A DNA stretch of 64,000 nt from Cryptomeria japonica (GCF_030272615.1 NC_081408.1:606847673-606911672); one strand, 5' to 3'. Positions 22,240 to 35,052 are shown, counted from the stretch's first letter. Numbers and translations: made by a program. Notes: generated from the sequence alone by a model not told the origin.

Positions 22240-25200
22240 TGTGTGGTTCAGTGATGTAGGATATTGCAGGTACAAGTACCAGGTAGGTACGAGGTATCAT
22301 CTCCACCTGGCTTCATAGGTCTGAGCGTGCCTTATATTTTTCAATGGAAGTGGAGGAGATAGTAGTTGACCCTATGTTACTCAGTTACACTCGTATGAGT
22401 GTCGTCAGTTGGTCATCTTGCCAGTTAGTTCAGTCTTCGTATTTTATCATTTTATCTTTTATGGGAAATTGCTTGAGATTTGTTTAATTTGAGTGTTTTA
22501 GTGGATTTAATTAATTAATTAATTAAGTTTATGAAATTGTCTCATTATTGTATTGTTTATGCGTTGAGATTATAAATTTAGTTAATTAAAAGAAATTATT
22601 AAATTAACTTGCAAGCTGCATGATATTAGAAATATATTTTATTTAAATTTTAGTGGAAACAAAAATTAGATTAATTATATTCATTGTTTCCTAGAATTTT
22701 AAATAAATAAATAAATAAAAGGATAAATAAATAAATAAATAAAAGAATAAATAAAAGAATAAATAAATAAATAAATAAAAGAATAAATAAATAAAAGAAT
22801 AAAAGAATAAATAAATAAATAAAAGAATAAATAAATAAAAGAATAAAAGAATAAATAAATAAAAGAATAAAAGAAAAAATAAATAAATGAATAAAATAAT
22901 TAATTAGAATTAAAATATTGTTTCAATTCTTTATTTAGAAAAAGAATTAATTGGAATTAAAGTATTGTTTTAATTCTTTATTTAGAAAAAGAATTAATTG
23001 GAATTAAAATATTGTTTTAATTCTTTATTTAGAAAAAGAATTAATTGGAATTAAAGTATTGTTTTAATTCTTTATTTAGAAAGTTAATTAATTTGCATGA
23101 GAAAAGAAAAGAAAGAATAATGATTTTTAATTATTGCATGTTAGCTTATCTTTTGTTATAAAATTAGAAAAGAAAATAAAATTACTTTTATTCTAAATTT
23201 AGGTTTTTTAGAAAAAGCTATTGAACCTAGAATTTTAGTTTAAAAAGGAGATTAGGTCATTATTTTAGACACACAGGAAACAGGTTAGGAAATTTAGGTG
23301 AAGAAATTTATTGGAAGCTTGTTGAAAAGATTAAGGCTCTTCTGTAGATTTCTTCCAGGAAAGCTATACCAGGTTGGGTGGTTTATTTTGATTGTTGTTT
23401 TAAGAAAATATTTTATTTCTTTCTTCTTTCTGAATGACATGTGTGTTAAGATGTTTGTCAAATCTAAAATCCTATCTGATTATTTCTTATTCTTGGTTAA
23501 AGTCCATTCCTGAAGTTAATTTCTAGTTTGTGGAAAGAAGTTATTACTTGGGCGTTTGTAGATTAAATTTTGAGAAAATTGGGAAAAGTTATTTTGACAA
23601 ATTTTGCCAAGATTTTTATTGTGCATGGAACTCTGTGATATTATTAGTTATTATAGAAATAAATTTAATTATTAATTAAATTTATTGTATTATTAAAAGT
23701 TAAGGGAAATTATTTTATTATATTATTTTGGAGATATTATGTATTAATTAATTTCCTTGTAAATAAATTTGATTGGAAATAAATTTTGGGTGAAAAGAGA
23801 ATTTACTTGTTTTAGATTATTGTATTAAAAAAAAAAAACAATTAATTTAAAAAAAAAATTAATTAAAAAATAATAATAACAATATTATATATATATGTAT
23901 ATAGTATTTTCTGTGGTTTTAATTATGTTATTTTGGAAATGAAAGATATTTGAAAATTAAATCTTCTTTTTATTATATATTTTAATGTGATAAAATTATA
24001 TAGTATTATATTCATAGAATATATATATTTATGCAATTATATTATATTATTATATATAATTTTTAATTGGGAATTTAATTTAGATTATTGATATAATCTA
24101 ATCGTGTCTATTTGTAAATTAATCATGAACATATAATTAGGGGGTTAATTTTTATGTGATTGATTTAACCTTATTGGATAAATGACAAAATTGATTTTTT
24201 TGTATTAATATAGTTGTATTTTCTTATTGTCTGGAAAATCTTTAATTGCAAGTTATTTGTGCTTTTGGTTGTTTTAAGAGAAGATTGCATGTATTAGGAT
24301 CTTGTGTAAATAGTGTTTGTAGTCAAGCTTAATTTCGTTGCAATTCTGATTGAGTTGTCATTGTGTCCTATGTTGTTATATTTCCTAGACTGGGTGTTGT
24401 TGTATAACCTATTTGATATGAGTCATTGTGTGTTTTTGTCCAAATGGTCAATCTTGGGTTGGTATTTGTGTATCCTTCACTTGTGCTTGTCAGGATTGTT
24501 TATGGTTTCCTATTTCGCCATAGAGTTCTCATAGAGAGAAACATTTCCTGTTAGTGTCCTAGGAGAGAGAGTGGCTTTCAAGCGAGGGCTATGCCCGAAG
24601 TGGATGATAGGATAACCCGTTGAAAGTTAGTTAAAAAGTGATAACCTAATAATTGATTAGGGGGTGGGTAGATTAAATATTAATTAAGATAAATGTACCT
24701 CGTGCATAGGTGAGTGCTTGTACAAGGCTCATAATGTTACGAGAAGGCCTGGAACGGCAAACTTATCACCTTGTCTTCATGAAAGGATTGGTAGGGTCTA
24801 CATGAGACTTAGTTGGAACCGGAGGCTTGGGAGAGGTTACAAGGAGAAACCTGAGTATGGGGGCCGGGACCAATGGAGGCTGTACCATGGTAACCATCAA
24901 GCTATGTGATGACACTCTCTTCCTAGAGTCACTAGTGTTTTGTGAGTTGTGTTACATGGATGGTTGCAGAGTCTTGTAGTCCTTTTGTACTTGTCTTACT
25001 TTGCTTGCTTGAAGGTTTTCTACTATCTCCTAGCATGGTGGGGTGGTTCCATTTCGGGATCACATGGTCGGGTGGTAGTGCCACTTCCCATCAGATGTTT
25101 TGGATTGTATCTTCAGGTGAGGAAAGGCTTCGCTGGTGTTTCTTGATTTGTGGTTTATGTTCCAGCTCTTGTTCGAGATCATTGTTTAGTTGAGACCTTG

Positions 25201-25644
25201 TGGTCATTGTATCAGACTTTTATGTAACCTTGATATTGTATCTTTGTAACCAGTGGTATTATTGGAAGCCATGTATTTATGGATATTGTAATATTATGTT
25301 AGTGGAATGAATGTTATTGCTTTGATCTTATGTTTAAATGTTTTATGGAAATTGGATACATTGAGATACTTTTATTTCTTCATTATGAAATTTGGATGTA
25401 TGTATAGTTTTAAACTTAAACATTCAATTTATCTAATTAAATTGGATTAACTATGGTGCTAATATAATATATGAATTAATCTTCATTGGTAACCCTTAGG
25501 AAATCATATATTAGACTTCTGTTGTGTTATTAAACATTCAGTGGTTGTAGCTAATGCATTTAGTCTTTTAAAAAAAAAAATTATTTCACCCTTTAGTTGC
25601 CTAGTTGTGTTGTTTTCCTTTAGGGTTCCTGGCAGGGCATTATA
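21860..25644 (+). repeat. 3' LTR of element E (3785 bp)
   Basis: Nearly collinear with the 5' LTR. It ends GGGCATTATA rather than ATTACA, a C-to-T change of the terminal CA. The (TA)n at about 22204-22236 and the second AT tract near 23885 are much shorter than in the 5' LTR. The AAATAAAT tract (22697-22900) and the 47-bp array (about 22904-23080) differ in length. Confidence 0.92.
22697..23080. repeat. AAATAAAT tract and 47-bp tandem array in 3' LTR of E
   Basis: Same repeat words as the 5' LTR tract with different copy number, followed here by about 63 bases (around TTAATTTGCATGAGAAAAG) absent from the 5' LTR. Confidence 0.85.
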
Positions 25645-25649
25645 GCCAT

Positions 25650-26590
25650 GGTAGTCAAATTACGTCAATTTGATAGAGTCTAATTCTTCAAGCGACCTGT
25701 AGACATGGGTGAGCTAGTATGTACCTCAAACTTCATGGTTGATTTTTCATTTTTTGTACATTTACTAGAGTAGAAGAAAAAATGTGATAGGATAGTTTTA
25801 AGGTTTGAATGTGTATATGCAGGTTATGAGTGTGTATATGACGTGACACTTGATATAGATTAGCTCAATTTGTGTATAGATTTGTAATAGCATAAGTGTC
25901 ATTAGAATCAACATTTATGCATTAGGTTGTGTATCTGTTGCGAAGTTTCATCTACATTGGATAGTGATGTGTATGTGCATGAAAACATGTATGTTCCAAG
26001 TAAAATGGCATATAGGTACTAGAGTCATGTGTATGTTGAATAGTGGTGCATATGTGTGTCAAAACATGTATATGCTAGGCTAAAGTGTGTATGTGCAATC
26101 TTTGTGTGTATAGGAAGTCCCTTACCATATATTTTTCAAGCAAACAAAAAGGAAGGCAAAAAAAAATAGTAATGTTGTTAAACATTGGTGTAGATTAGAT
26201 AAACTATTGAGATGATAAACTCAAATAGGTGCCCCAATCAAGATAGGGTTAGGGTAGGAATTAGCAGTAATGTAATAAACATGTGCGACCAATTAGAAAA
26301 ACTATCAAGATGATAAACTTAGACAGGTGCCCCTAGAAAGGATAGGATTAAGTGCAATGTTATAAACATATACACAAATAGCAATAGTGCCATGTGATAA
26401 ACATAATCGCTATCAAGATAAAGCCTGATAAGAAGCACCATGTGATAAACATAAGTACTACTAGGGTAAACCTGACTCTATGATGTGATGTGATAAACAT
26501 AAACATTGTACACATAGGATAGACAAGAAACACCATGTGATAAACATAAGCACTACTAGGACTAATAGTGTCAATGCACTTTGCATGGTA
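25650..26590. repeat. Degenerate repeats, no gene
   Basis: 25790-26110 is rich in GTGTATATG and TGTGTAT words. 26190-26560 carries about ten ATAAACAT or GATAAAC units, several in longer blocks (CATGTGATAAACATAAG...CACTACTAGG). The array is irregular, spaced roughly 40-90 bases. No coding motif is seen. Confidence 0.6.
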
Positions 26591-26599
26591 TGATTGTAG

Positions 26600-28510
26600 G
26601 AGTACTTAGCTCCATTAGATTCTTGGGAAAGATGCCCTATTACACAAAGACTATGGCCAGATCTAAGTGAGGATGAGCATAGATCAATAGAAGCCATGGG
26701 ATTACGACACATCATGTTGATGCCTAATATTTGGATGAACATGGGGTTGCTGACTACATTAGGTGAGTGATGGTACTTAGAGACTTCCATGTTTCATTTG
26801 TCAATCAAGGAGATGTTTATGACCCTTGAGGATGTTCATAGGTTACTAAGGATTCTTATCACTGGATAGTTTGTTGTGTATGACCAAGACAAAGATTTGG
26901 ATTCTTTTTAGTGGGTTTTTGGGGATTCTTCCCTCAAGATCCAAGGAGGACATGTCATTTGGGAGACCATGCATTCTAGTGGACATGTTCAGGTAGAAGT
27001 TGTTGGTGGTATTATCAATGGATCCTTGTACCCTAATAGGATGACACATAGTCTGGTGATAGGTTAGTGATGAGCTATGGAGATTCTCATGATAGAGAGT
27101 ACCAAATTCACATGGGATTATTGGATATTGGTCCACATATATCATGAGTTACATCAGTTTGTGTACCTAGGAGGATCCAGTCTCAAATGTGGGGTGACAC
27201 TACTATAGGTTTGGGCTTATGAACATTATAAGTCACAAGAATAGTATGCTTTATATTCAGAGGGCATGGGTAGGCATACATGAACACTATTACTCGATGA
27301 TCACTTCCCAACCCCAGTTAAGGAAGGTGGAGTACTGACTATAAGTCATAGATGACATTTATAACTTGATTTGGAGACTAGATTTGGACTGTGAGTTTTG
27401 GCATGAGGATGATAGGGAGTTACCATTTTGTTATAGGACTAGGTGTCTTATTTGGTAGACACCCTATATTTTGGATAGACATCTACTAGATAGGGTTTCA
27501 AGACAAGTCAACCATGTATAGAATTAGAAGATCTCAATGGGTTCAGGAGAGTTTGCACGAACTTTATGGGAGCAGGTGCATTAGGGACTAGTTTTATCCT
27601 ATAAGGTCGCACTGACAGAGTTTAAAGCACTTGTTCCCAAGCCTTGATATCTGATGACGGATGTTGTAGATGTAGGAATGACACCAAATTATGAGGATTA
27701 TTTTAGGGTACATGCATTCCCATGAATGACCAAAGCAAGAGAGCCACTAACTAGGTTAGAAGATGATGATGAGGATGGGAAGCCTGGGTGGAGGAGACAA
27801 AGAAGAGGAGGGGCCAAGAGGATAGTGAGGGGGAGAAGGGGTGATGGAGGAAAATACGTAGGGGATGGATATTGGGATGACAGGCCATTAAGACCACATT
27901 TGGGTATGGGAGGATAGCCAACACAACCACAAATATAGGGACAATTGTAGGTGGAAGCATAGGTGCAAGATTAGAGACAGGTTTCCCCATAGGAGGGTGA
28001 TATAAAAGAGGATAGGGTAGAGGCTACAAGGGGCGAGGATTAAAGAGATGAGGTTATTTATTGGTTGGAGGGAGAGGTGGCTAGGCTGAGGCAAGAACTA
28101 CGAGAGACTAGGGATGAGAGGGATAGGGACATAGAGCAATACACTATCATCAAGGAGGCTATCGGGATAGCTAGGGCTACATAGTAAATAGATAGTGGTT
28201 CAAGATATACATACTATTATAGAGCCAAGGGGAGATCAATTATTGGAGGAACCTCTATGAGGAAACATTTCTTCCTCACCTTAGAGTAGGGATTTATAGA
28301 CAAGAATCTTAGACTACCTCTAGGAAGGATAGGTAGAAGGGATCCAGCAGTGGTCATGCATCCACCACCACTAGTAGGGTTAGAAAGAGGGGGTGACAAG
28401 ATGATCTAGGGGCTTGGCCTTGGAGAGCTTAGATTTGGTCAAGGAATACTGGCTTCGAGGGAGGGAGTTCATCCTAGCGAGCTCTCGAGTCCACTTTTGT
28501 ATTAGTTGAT
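26600..28510 (+). pseudogene. Plant mobile domain (PMD) protein remnant
   Basis: Translating the plus strand with stops and shifts gives blocks typical of the PMD (aminotransferase-like PMD) family. About 26762-26870 reads WYLETSMFHLSIKEMFMTLE then DVHRLLRILITG, matching the family pattern WRPETHTFHLP.GE..TL.DV..LLGLPI.G. Near 27160-27245, YLGGSSLKCG...VWAYEHY corresponds to the LLQLWAYERF block. About 27510-27640 has QWVQESLHELYGSRCIRD-like sequence. The C-terminal part (27720-28510) is Arg/Gly-rich (EDGKPGWRRQRRGG) with a charged, probably coiled segment (EVARLRQELRETRDERDRD). PMD occurs in MAIN/MAIL nuclear proteins and in transposon-carried copies. Here it is adjacent to element K, so a transposon origin is likely. 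Many stops: non-functional. Confidence 0.65.
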
Positions 28511-29461
28511 TTGTTTTATGATGTAAACACCTTCAGGTGATGTTGTAGTCATATAATTTTTGGACATCAATGTATCATGACATATTATTATTTTTGATTA
28601 TATGCAAGATGATCTATTTTGGTAGTGACTATATACATGTGATGATATTATGTGATGTATTTATGATATGTGGTTCTATATAATTACGATGTTTATCATG
28701 ATGATGCATTTTATTTATGATAATCCTATGATGAAATATGATGTTATGAGACACCTTTTGTTTTCTATATGTTCATGCTATGTATGATGATGTTCTACCA
28801 TGAAATTATTCAATGTGATATATTTATATGCTCTATGATGCGATGTGATGTACTTAAATGCATTTATAACTCTATATGCTTATGTTCTTGCATAATGATG
28901 GAATGTTGTAGGATGTGATCTTATGATATGCATGCTTATAATATGATTATATGAAACTAATGTATGAATATGATTTTTGTGTATAATATGTATGATGCAT
29001 ATTAACATATGATGATGTAGATGAACACTACATGAGATGCAGATGTTTTTTATGTTTCATTATACTCAGTCATGTGATTTTGGACTACATGAGCATGTGG
29101 AAGAATGATGGAGGACACACGGGAAAGGGGGATGGAAAGTAGAATATATGTAAGTGAAATGAGCTTCTTGTCCATTATCATCATTGATCTTATGAAGGAA
29201 AATGTATTGTGACCATCTATATATCGGTTCGACCTAGATTGTCATTGTATCATTTGCATGGAGATTAGACAGTTGCAAACAAGGAATGCCCCTATTCACA
29301 CTAGACTCACAATGCCCTCATATCCTTGGATGATCCATGGTATTACTAAGAGACAATCCACAAGAAACAAATAGGTGAACATACCCCATCCTTGCCTTTA
29401 TAGTAAAAAACATCCAGAAGATAAAATCTTTAGTTAGAGGCATCTCAGAAAAAGCTAATAG
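28511..29461. repeat. ATG/GAT-rich low-complexity tract, no gene
   Basis: About 28540-29060 is dominated by TGATG, ATGATG and TATGAT words without a fixed period. 29061-29461 shows nothing recognisable; its last five bases AATAG are the target duplication of the following solo LTR. Confidence 0.55.
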
Positions 29462-30527
29462 TGTTGGTATTATGGATGTGTTGCATTGGTTTTGTCATTT
29501 ATGTCAACACTTGTCAACACTTGGAGATCTTTGGTTATGTTCAATGGCATGTTCAATGACTTATGCATAGTCATTGGTAACTGGTTCACCGACAGGCTAT
29601 ATTGTCCACTAGCATTAAGGATGATCTGTTATCATCTGGAGATTACTTGGTTATGTCGAAGACATTGTTTGGACACTTGGCTTTGGTGATTTGATTATTG
29701 GTACAATCGAGTTTGCATATTTGTTGTTACCAGCAAATAGGTCTAGGTTATGGACTGGAAAGCATTATCTATTACATATCAGCACAACACGTTATGGAGA
29801 TGATTTGTTATTGTTGTAAATGCATTGAGCCGACATCATGCATCGCATATTGATTCATTTTTAATTGATTTAATTGTAATATCTTAGTAAGATGACCTAC
29901 ACATTTGGTCTTAGGTTCTGGTATATATGTAAGATCTCATTTGTGAGATTAAGAAGAAGTAGAGGAGTGTGTGAAAAAGGATTGTAATAAGGCATATGTG
30001 AATATAAGCAGAGCTATACATGCAAACATCATTTGAAGATTCAAGGAAGGTTTGGAGAAGGCAAATCAGAGCTTAATTGGTACTGAATCCATCATATGAA
30101 GATTCTATTTTGAGCAGTACATTATCATTGGATTTAACCATCCAATTGTAGCTAGTGTGACTCCCATTTTGTGATTGAGCAGTGAGCTCTAAGAAGTTGG
30201 CCTTTTTGCATGTGCAGACCCCATTTGTACATACATACTATCTGCAGCAGTATCATATGATTGTGGGTAAGTTTTCCCACTGTGGCTTTTCCCCTTACAA
30301 GGTTTCCATGTACAAATAATTGTGTTATGTGTTGTGTATGATTATTTGTCTTTTTGTTTCATGCATTAAACTTTATCGGTACTGTTATTAACTACTAAAC
30401 TGTCTACCAACATTAAAGTTTGGTTTACCAATGTTATGCACTAAGTTTGGTTAAGTTAGTTTTAATTTGAAATTAATAGACAACTCATTCACCCCCCCCC
30501 CCTCTCAGTTGCCTCCGAGACCTAACA
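29462..30527 (+). mobile_element. Solo LTR of the Copia C family (1066 bp)
   Basis: Starts TGTTGGTATTATGGATGTG and ends GAGACCTAACA, closely matching both LTRs of Copia C. It is flanked by a perfect target duplication AATAG (29457-29461 and 30528-30532). No internal sequence follows, so it arose by LTR-LTR recombination. It contains GGTATATATGTAAG followed by an ATCTCA/TGAGAT hairpin at 29934-29949 and the C-rich end motif at about 30485-30508. Confidence 0.93.
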
Positions 30528-30624
30528 AATAGACACGTCACCACAAAAGATAAAATCAAAAGAAAATCAAATACTTGACACCAAAATAAATTGAAATACT
30601 CAAGTTATAAGTGTGTCTTGCCAC

Positions 30625-31745
30625 ATATGTTATACGTGGAAACCCAAATAGGTAAAAACCATGGTGAGATGAGACTCACAAGCATAGCTATCTAAACTCT
30701 TTTGAAGTTCACCCTGTTAGGAGCCAAGCCTCTTAAAGCTTTACAATAAGTCCTGTTAAGAACTAATTCTGGTTTGGAATCACCCGGTTAAGGGATTTAC
30801 AAATATGCCTTGATGAAAAGTACAATACCCTGTTAGGAGTAACCTAGCTGGAGGATTTAAGAATCCAAGCTAATGGACCACCTTGTTAAAGGATTTAATA
30901 AGTAACCAAGCTTGTTAGAGCTTACCCGGTTAAGGGATTTTACTTATGTTGTTATTGTTAGAAAACAATAGGTTTTCTTGATCCATATGAATAATACTAC
31001 ATTTGCTTGATCAGATCCTTTTAAGCTTCAATCTGCCTTTACTCAAAGTGCAGATCCATTCACCGGTTAGGTAACTACACACTCAATAGGTTTCTACCAA
31101 TCTTGCCAACAACTTTTACAAACAACTTCATCAACCTTAAATACAAATAAATTAGGTTGGTAACACAACAAGAACCTAATTCTCATCATTGAGATTACAA
31201 ACAAGTCCGAACAATCTTGACCGTTATAAATCATAACAATTAGAAATCATAACAATCTCTTCACATTCTTCAAGAAAATTCCAACTGCTCCATGATCACT
31301 GCTTCATTGAACTTTGTAACTCATCACACGCTATGCATTAGATGCAATCCACTTTTCTCCTTCCCAAGACATCAAAAAAATGCACCAAAATAATATGAAC
31401 TTATCATCATATAATGATCACACATGTCTCCATCATTACCACTCATCAAATAATAAACCAACAAAATTGATTGGTTAGGGTTTAACAAAAACAACAGGTA
31501 GGGTTTATCAGTTATATTGCATAGAAAGGTTTAACCCTTTACACTAGTTTACCAGTTCATCTCACAAACTTAACATACCAGTTTACAACATCTTCAACAA
31601 AGATCTTCCTACTGGTTGCTAGCCAATATAAAAAACACAATATGAGCAATAACATAAATACCATTACCGGTTCAATTGACATCAATGACAACATATCATT
31701 AATGCAATCTATATGCAAAATTCCAACAAACTAAAAATGCCAACA
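30625..31745 (-). repeat. 3' LTR of Copia B (outer end degraded)
   Basis: On the minus strand starts TGTTGGCATTTTTAG at 31745. It matches 54995-56092 well from GTGGAAACCCAAATAGG (30640) inward. The outer 250-300 bases expected from the other LTR are not found next to solo LTR 29462-30527. Confidence 0.85.
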
Positions 31746-31757
31746 ATCTCCCCCTTT
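31746..31757 (-). promoter_or_regulatory. Polypurine tract of Copia B
   Basis: The minus strand reads AAAGGGGGAGAT immediately before the LTR start TGTTGG. Confidence 0.85.
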
Positions 31758-32094
31758 GGCATTGATGGCAATACAAATATCAATGCCTTTGATTGCTGCT
31801 GAGATTGGTGAATAGGAATCCTGGTTTACATTATGAAGTATTCACCTTGCTCTGTCTGTCTTCATCCTGCCGCTGGTTTCCCTAATCAGACACATAATTC
31901 TTCTCCTCAATCACATAATTCTTCTCTCCCTTTGACAATAATTCCAAAGTGAAAGTAAAAACATGTAATTCTTCTCTCATTGTGCATCAACAACATACTA
32001 CAACTTGATACTCCTCCTATGGAATATATCCACTTCTTCATCAATCCATGTAAGACTTTATAAGTAATTCAGGGACTGATGCAATCAGCATCAT

Positions 32095-33937
32095 TCTCAA
32101 CTAACTTCATGAAGAGGGACAACCTCGAATTGACTTCTACAATAATCAAAAGTGGTCTTAAGTAGAGGTTTGGTAAAGATATCTGCAAGTTGATCCTTGG
32201 TAGAAACATGCTCTAAGATAACATCTTTACATTGAAATTTTCCCTCAAGAAGTGATACTTCAATTCAATGTGCTTAGTCCTTGCATGCAAAACAAGATTT
32301 TAAGAGATGTTTATTGCACTTGTATTATCACACAAAATCTTTATAGGTTAAGATATTTTCATCTTAAAACCTTCCAAAATGTGCCTCATCCAAATAGCTT
32401 GTGTGCAATTCATGTAAGCTACTACATACCCAGCTTCAGTAGTAGATTGTGAAGTATAACTCTCTTTTTACTACTCCATGAAACTATCCTTCCTCCTATA
32501 AAGAATGCTCCATCATAGTAATCTTTCGGTCATCAATATTTCTTGCCTAATTAGCATCTGTGTATGCCTTCAAATCAAAATTTCCACCATATGGATACCA
32601 TAACCCATAGTCAACAGTACCTTTCAGATATCTAAAAATTATCTTGGTTGCCATCAGATGTGCTTCCTTTGGATTCTTCTGAAATCTAGCAACTATACCA
32701 GCTACATGGGAAATATCTGGTCAATTGTGAACAACACAGTGTAATTTTTCAATCATTGACTTGTATTCCTTTTCAACTACAGACTTAGATGCATCTTCCT
32801 TGGACAACTTACAACCTATAACCATTGGGGTTCCAACTGGTTTACAGTCACTCATACCAAAAGTCTTCAAAACCTATTTCACTTAGTTAGATTGAGTAAT
32901 GAAAATACCATTCTTCATTTGCTGTATCTGCAAGCCTATGAAATTTTTTATTTTCCATACTAATGACATCTCAAACTCATTCTTCATTTCATCTACAAAA
33001 CTATTGCTCATATCGTCATTACCTCCAAATATAATATCATCAAAAAATACTTCACTAACTAGTATTTCATCTTCTTTAGACTTGAGATAAATGTTGTTGT
33101 CATCACTAGTTCTAGCAAAGCCTATCTTCATCAGATGTGTATGAAGTCATTCATACCATGCTCTGGGTGCCTGCTTTAATCTGCATACCATGTCTTCCTT
33201 ATATGTCAATGCATAACCATCAGGATGCTCTATATAAACCTCTTCTTCCAATATCCCATTAAAAAATGAAGACTTAACATCCATTTGGTATACCTTGAAC
33301 TTCTTATGAGCTAAAAATGCAAGTAAAGTTTTGACACCTTCCAGTCTTGCTACTAGTGCAAAAGTTTCTCCATAATCTTCTCCTTCTTATTGTGCATAAC
33401 CTTTGTAGACTAATCTTGCCTTGTTGTGGACTACAAAACCATCTTCATTTAACTTGTTTATGAAGACCCATTTAGTACATATAACATTCTTGTTTACCGG
33501 TCGGGGTACGAGGGTACAAGTGTTGTTCTTCTCAATTTGATCTAATTCCTCCTCCATAGCTTTAACCCAATGATAATCACCAAATACCTCCTTAGCACTT
33601 CTAGGTTCAAAGGTGCAGATCATGCAAGAGTTCTCTCTTATTCTTCTTCTAGTTAGTACTCCAGCATCCTTATCCCCAATAATCTATTCAAGACTATGAT
33701 TCAGTCTCACATACTTAGGAATAACATGATCATTCTCTTCAGGTTCAGCTTCTTCATTACAATCTTCTTCTAAATTTATTTGTTCTAGTTGAACAAGTAC
33801 ATCAAGATTTGCTTTACCAATTTCTGATTTAACAGTTTTAGGTTCCAAAAAGAAAAATGCAAGGATCTTCATCCTTTTTGTCTGAACTGGTTCCTTCTAA
33901 GACTTCAGAACATTCATCTACATGAACATCAACACTC
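32095..33937 (-). pseudogene. Reverse transcriptase and RNase H of Copia B
   Basis: Minus strand, from right to left. A hinge region (33684-33872, acidic, ending HVIPKYVRLNHS) is followed by VKAMEEELDQIEKNNTCTLV and VICTKWVFINKLNEDG (33387-33623), opening the RT. The RT active-site block reads VFFDDIIFGGND near 33040-33060 (YVDD replaced by FFDD), then FIGLQIQQMKNGIF. RNase H follows at about 32100-32640 with the DRK block, EAGYVVAYMNCTQAIWM-like sequence, ILCDNTSAINIS and a degraded IFTKPL. Stops and shifts throughout. The upstream part of pol continues at 50859 beyond the C insertion. Confidence 0.87.
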
Positions 33938-33942
33938 TCAAC
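33938..33942. other. Target-site duplication of Copia C (left copy, TCAAC)
   Basis: TCAAC here and at 50854-50858 flank element C. Removing C and one copy restores collinearity of Copia B. Confidence 0.9.
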
Positions 33943-35037
33943 TATTTTTATTATGGATGTGTTTCATTGGTTTTGTAATTGATGTCAACATTTATCAACA
34001 CTTATCCTTTTGGAGATCTTTGATTATGTTGAATTGGCACATTATGTTCACTAACAAGTTCAGTGACTTATGCACAGTCACTGGTATTTGGTTCACCGAT
34101 AGGTTATATTGTTCACCGACACTAAGGATGACTTATTATCATCTGGAGATCACTTGGTTATGTCAAAGACATGGTTTAGACACTTGGTTTTAGTATTTTG
34201 GTTATTGGTCTAATCAGGTTGACATATTTGCTGTTACCGACAAATTGGTCTAGGTTATGGACCGGCGTGCATTATCTATTCCGGATCAGCACGACACATT
34301 ATGGAGATGATTTAATCAATTGGTATTGTTGCAATTGCATTAAGCCGACATGATGCATCACATCTTGACTTATTTGTAATTGATTTAATTGTAATATTCT
34401 TTGTGAGCTGACCTACACATTTGGTCTTAGGTATTGGTAGATATGTAAGATCTCATTTGTGAGATGATGTAATAAGGTAGAAGAAAGATATAGAATAGAG
34501 AGAAGGTATATGGTTATGGTATTGTAACATAGTATGTGTGGATATAGAAGATCATATGAGCAGACCATAGAGAAGGTGATTATCAGAGCTTAACCGACAC
34601 TGAATCCAGCATTGGAGATGCTACTTTGAGCAATACATTATCATTGGATTTAATCATCCAATTGTAGTCAATGTGACTCCTATTTTGTGATTGAACGGTG
34701 AGCTCTAGGCGGTTGGCCTTTCTGCATGTGCAGACCCCATTTGTACACACATACTATCTATAGTAGTATCGTCTAATTGTGGGTAAGGTTTCCCACCATG
34801 GTTTTCCCCCTTACAGGGTTTCCACGTACAAATCTTTGTGTTATGTATTGTGAATGTTGTTTCTCTTTCTGTTTCATGCATTAAGTTTCATTGGTATTAA
34901 TATTAACTATTAATCTGTTAACCGACATTATATTTGGTTTGCCGATATTATGTATCAAGTTTGATTAAGTTATATTTGGATTGAAATTAATAGGCAATCA
35001 ATTCACTCTCCCTCTCAATTGCCTCCAGGCCCTAACA
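33943..35037 (+). repeat. 5' LTR of Copia C (1095 bp)
   Basis: Ends GGCCCTAACA; matches 49758-50853 and 29462-30527. The first eight bases have mutated from TGTTGGTA. It contains the ATCTCATTTGTGAGAT hairpin after a TATA-like GTAGATATGTAAG. Confidence 0.92.
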
Positions 35038-35039
35038 AT

Positions 35040-35052
35040 TGGTATCAGAACC
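35040..35052 (+). promoter_or_regulatory. Primer binding site of Copia C (initiator-Met tRNA)
   Basis: TGGTATCAGAACC two bases after the LTR end, one base from the canonical TGGTATCAGAGCC. Confidence 0.9.

Larger units (their letters stand above)
16491..25644 (+). mobile_element. Gypsy-type element E with giant LTRs and gag-only core
   Basis: Two LTRs of about 3.75 kb (16491-20236 and 21860-25644), both starting TGTAGTACCCCTACTAG, enclose only 1.62 kb: Met primer site, gag, a short chromodomain-like tail and a polypurine tract. The target-site duplication GCCAT is at 16486-16490 and 25645-25649. All pol domains are missing, so this is a deletion derivative resembling TR-GAG elements, which depend on a related autonomous partner. 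Confidence 0.92.
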
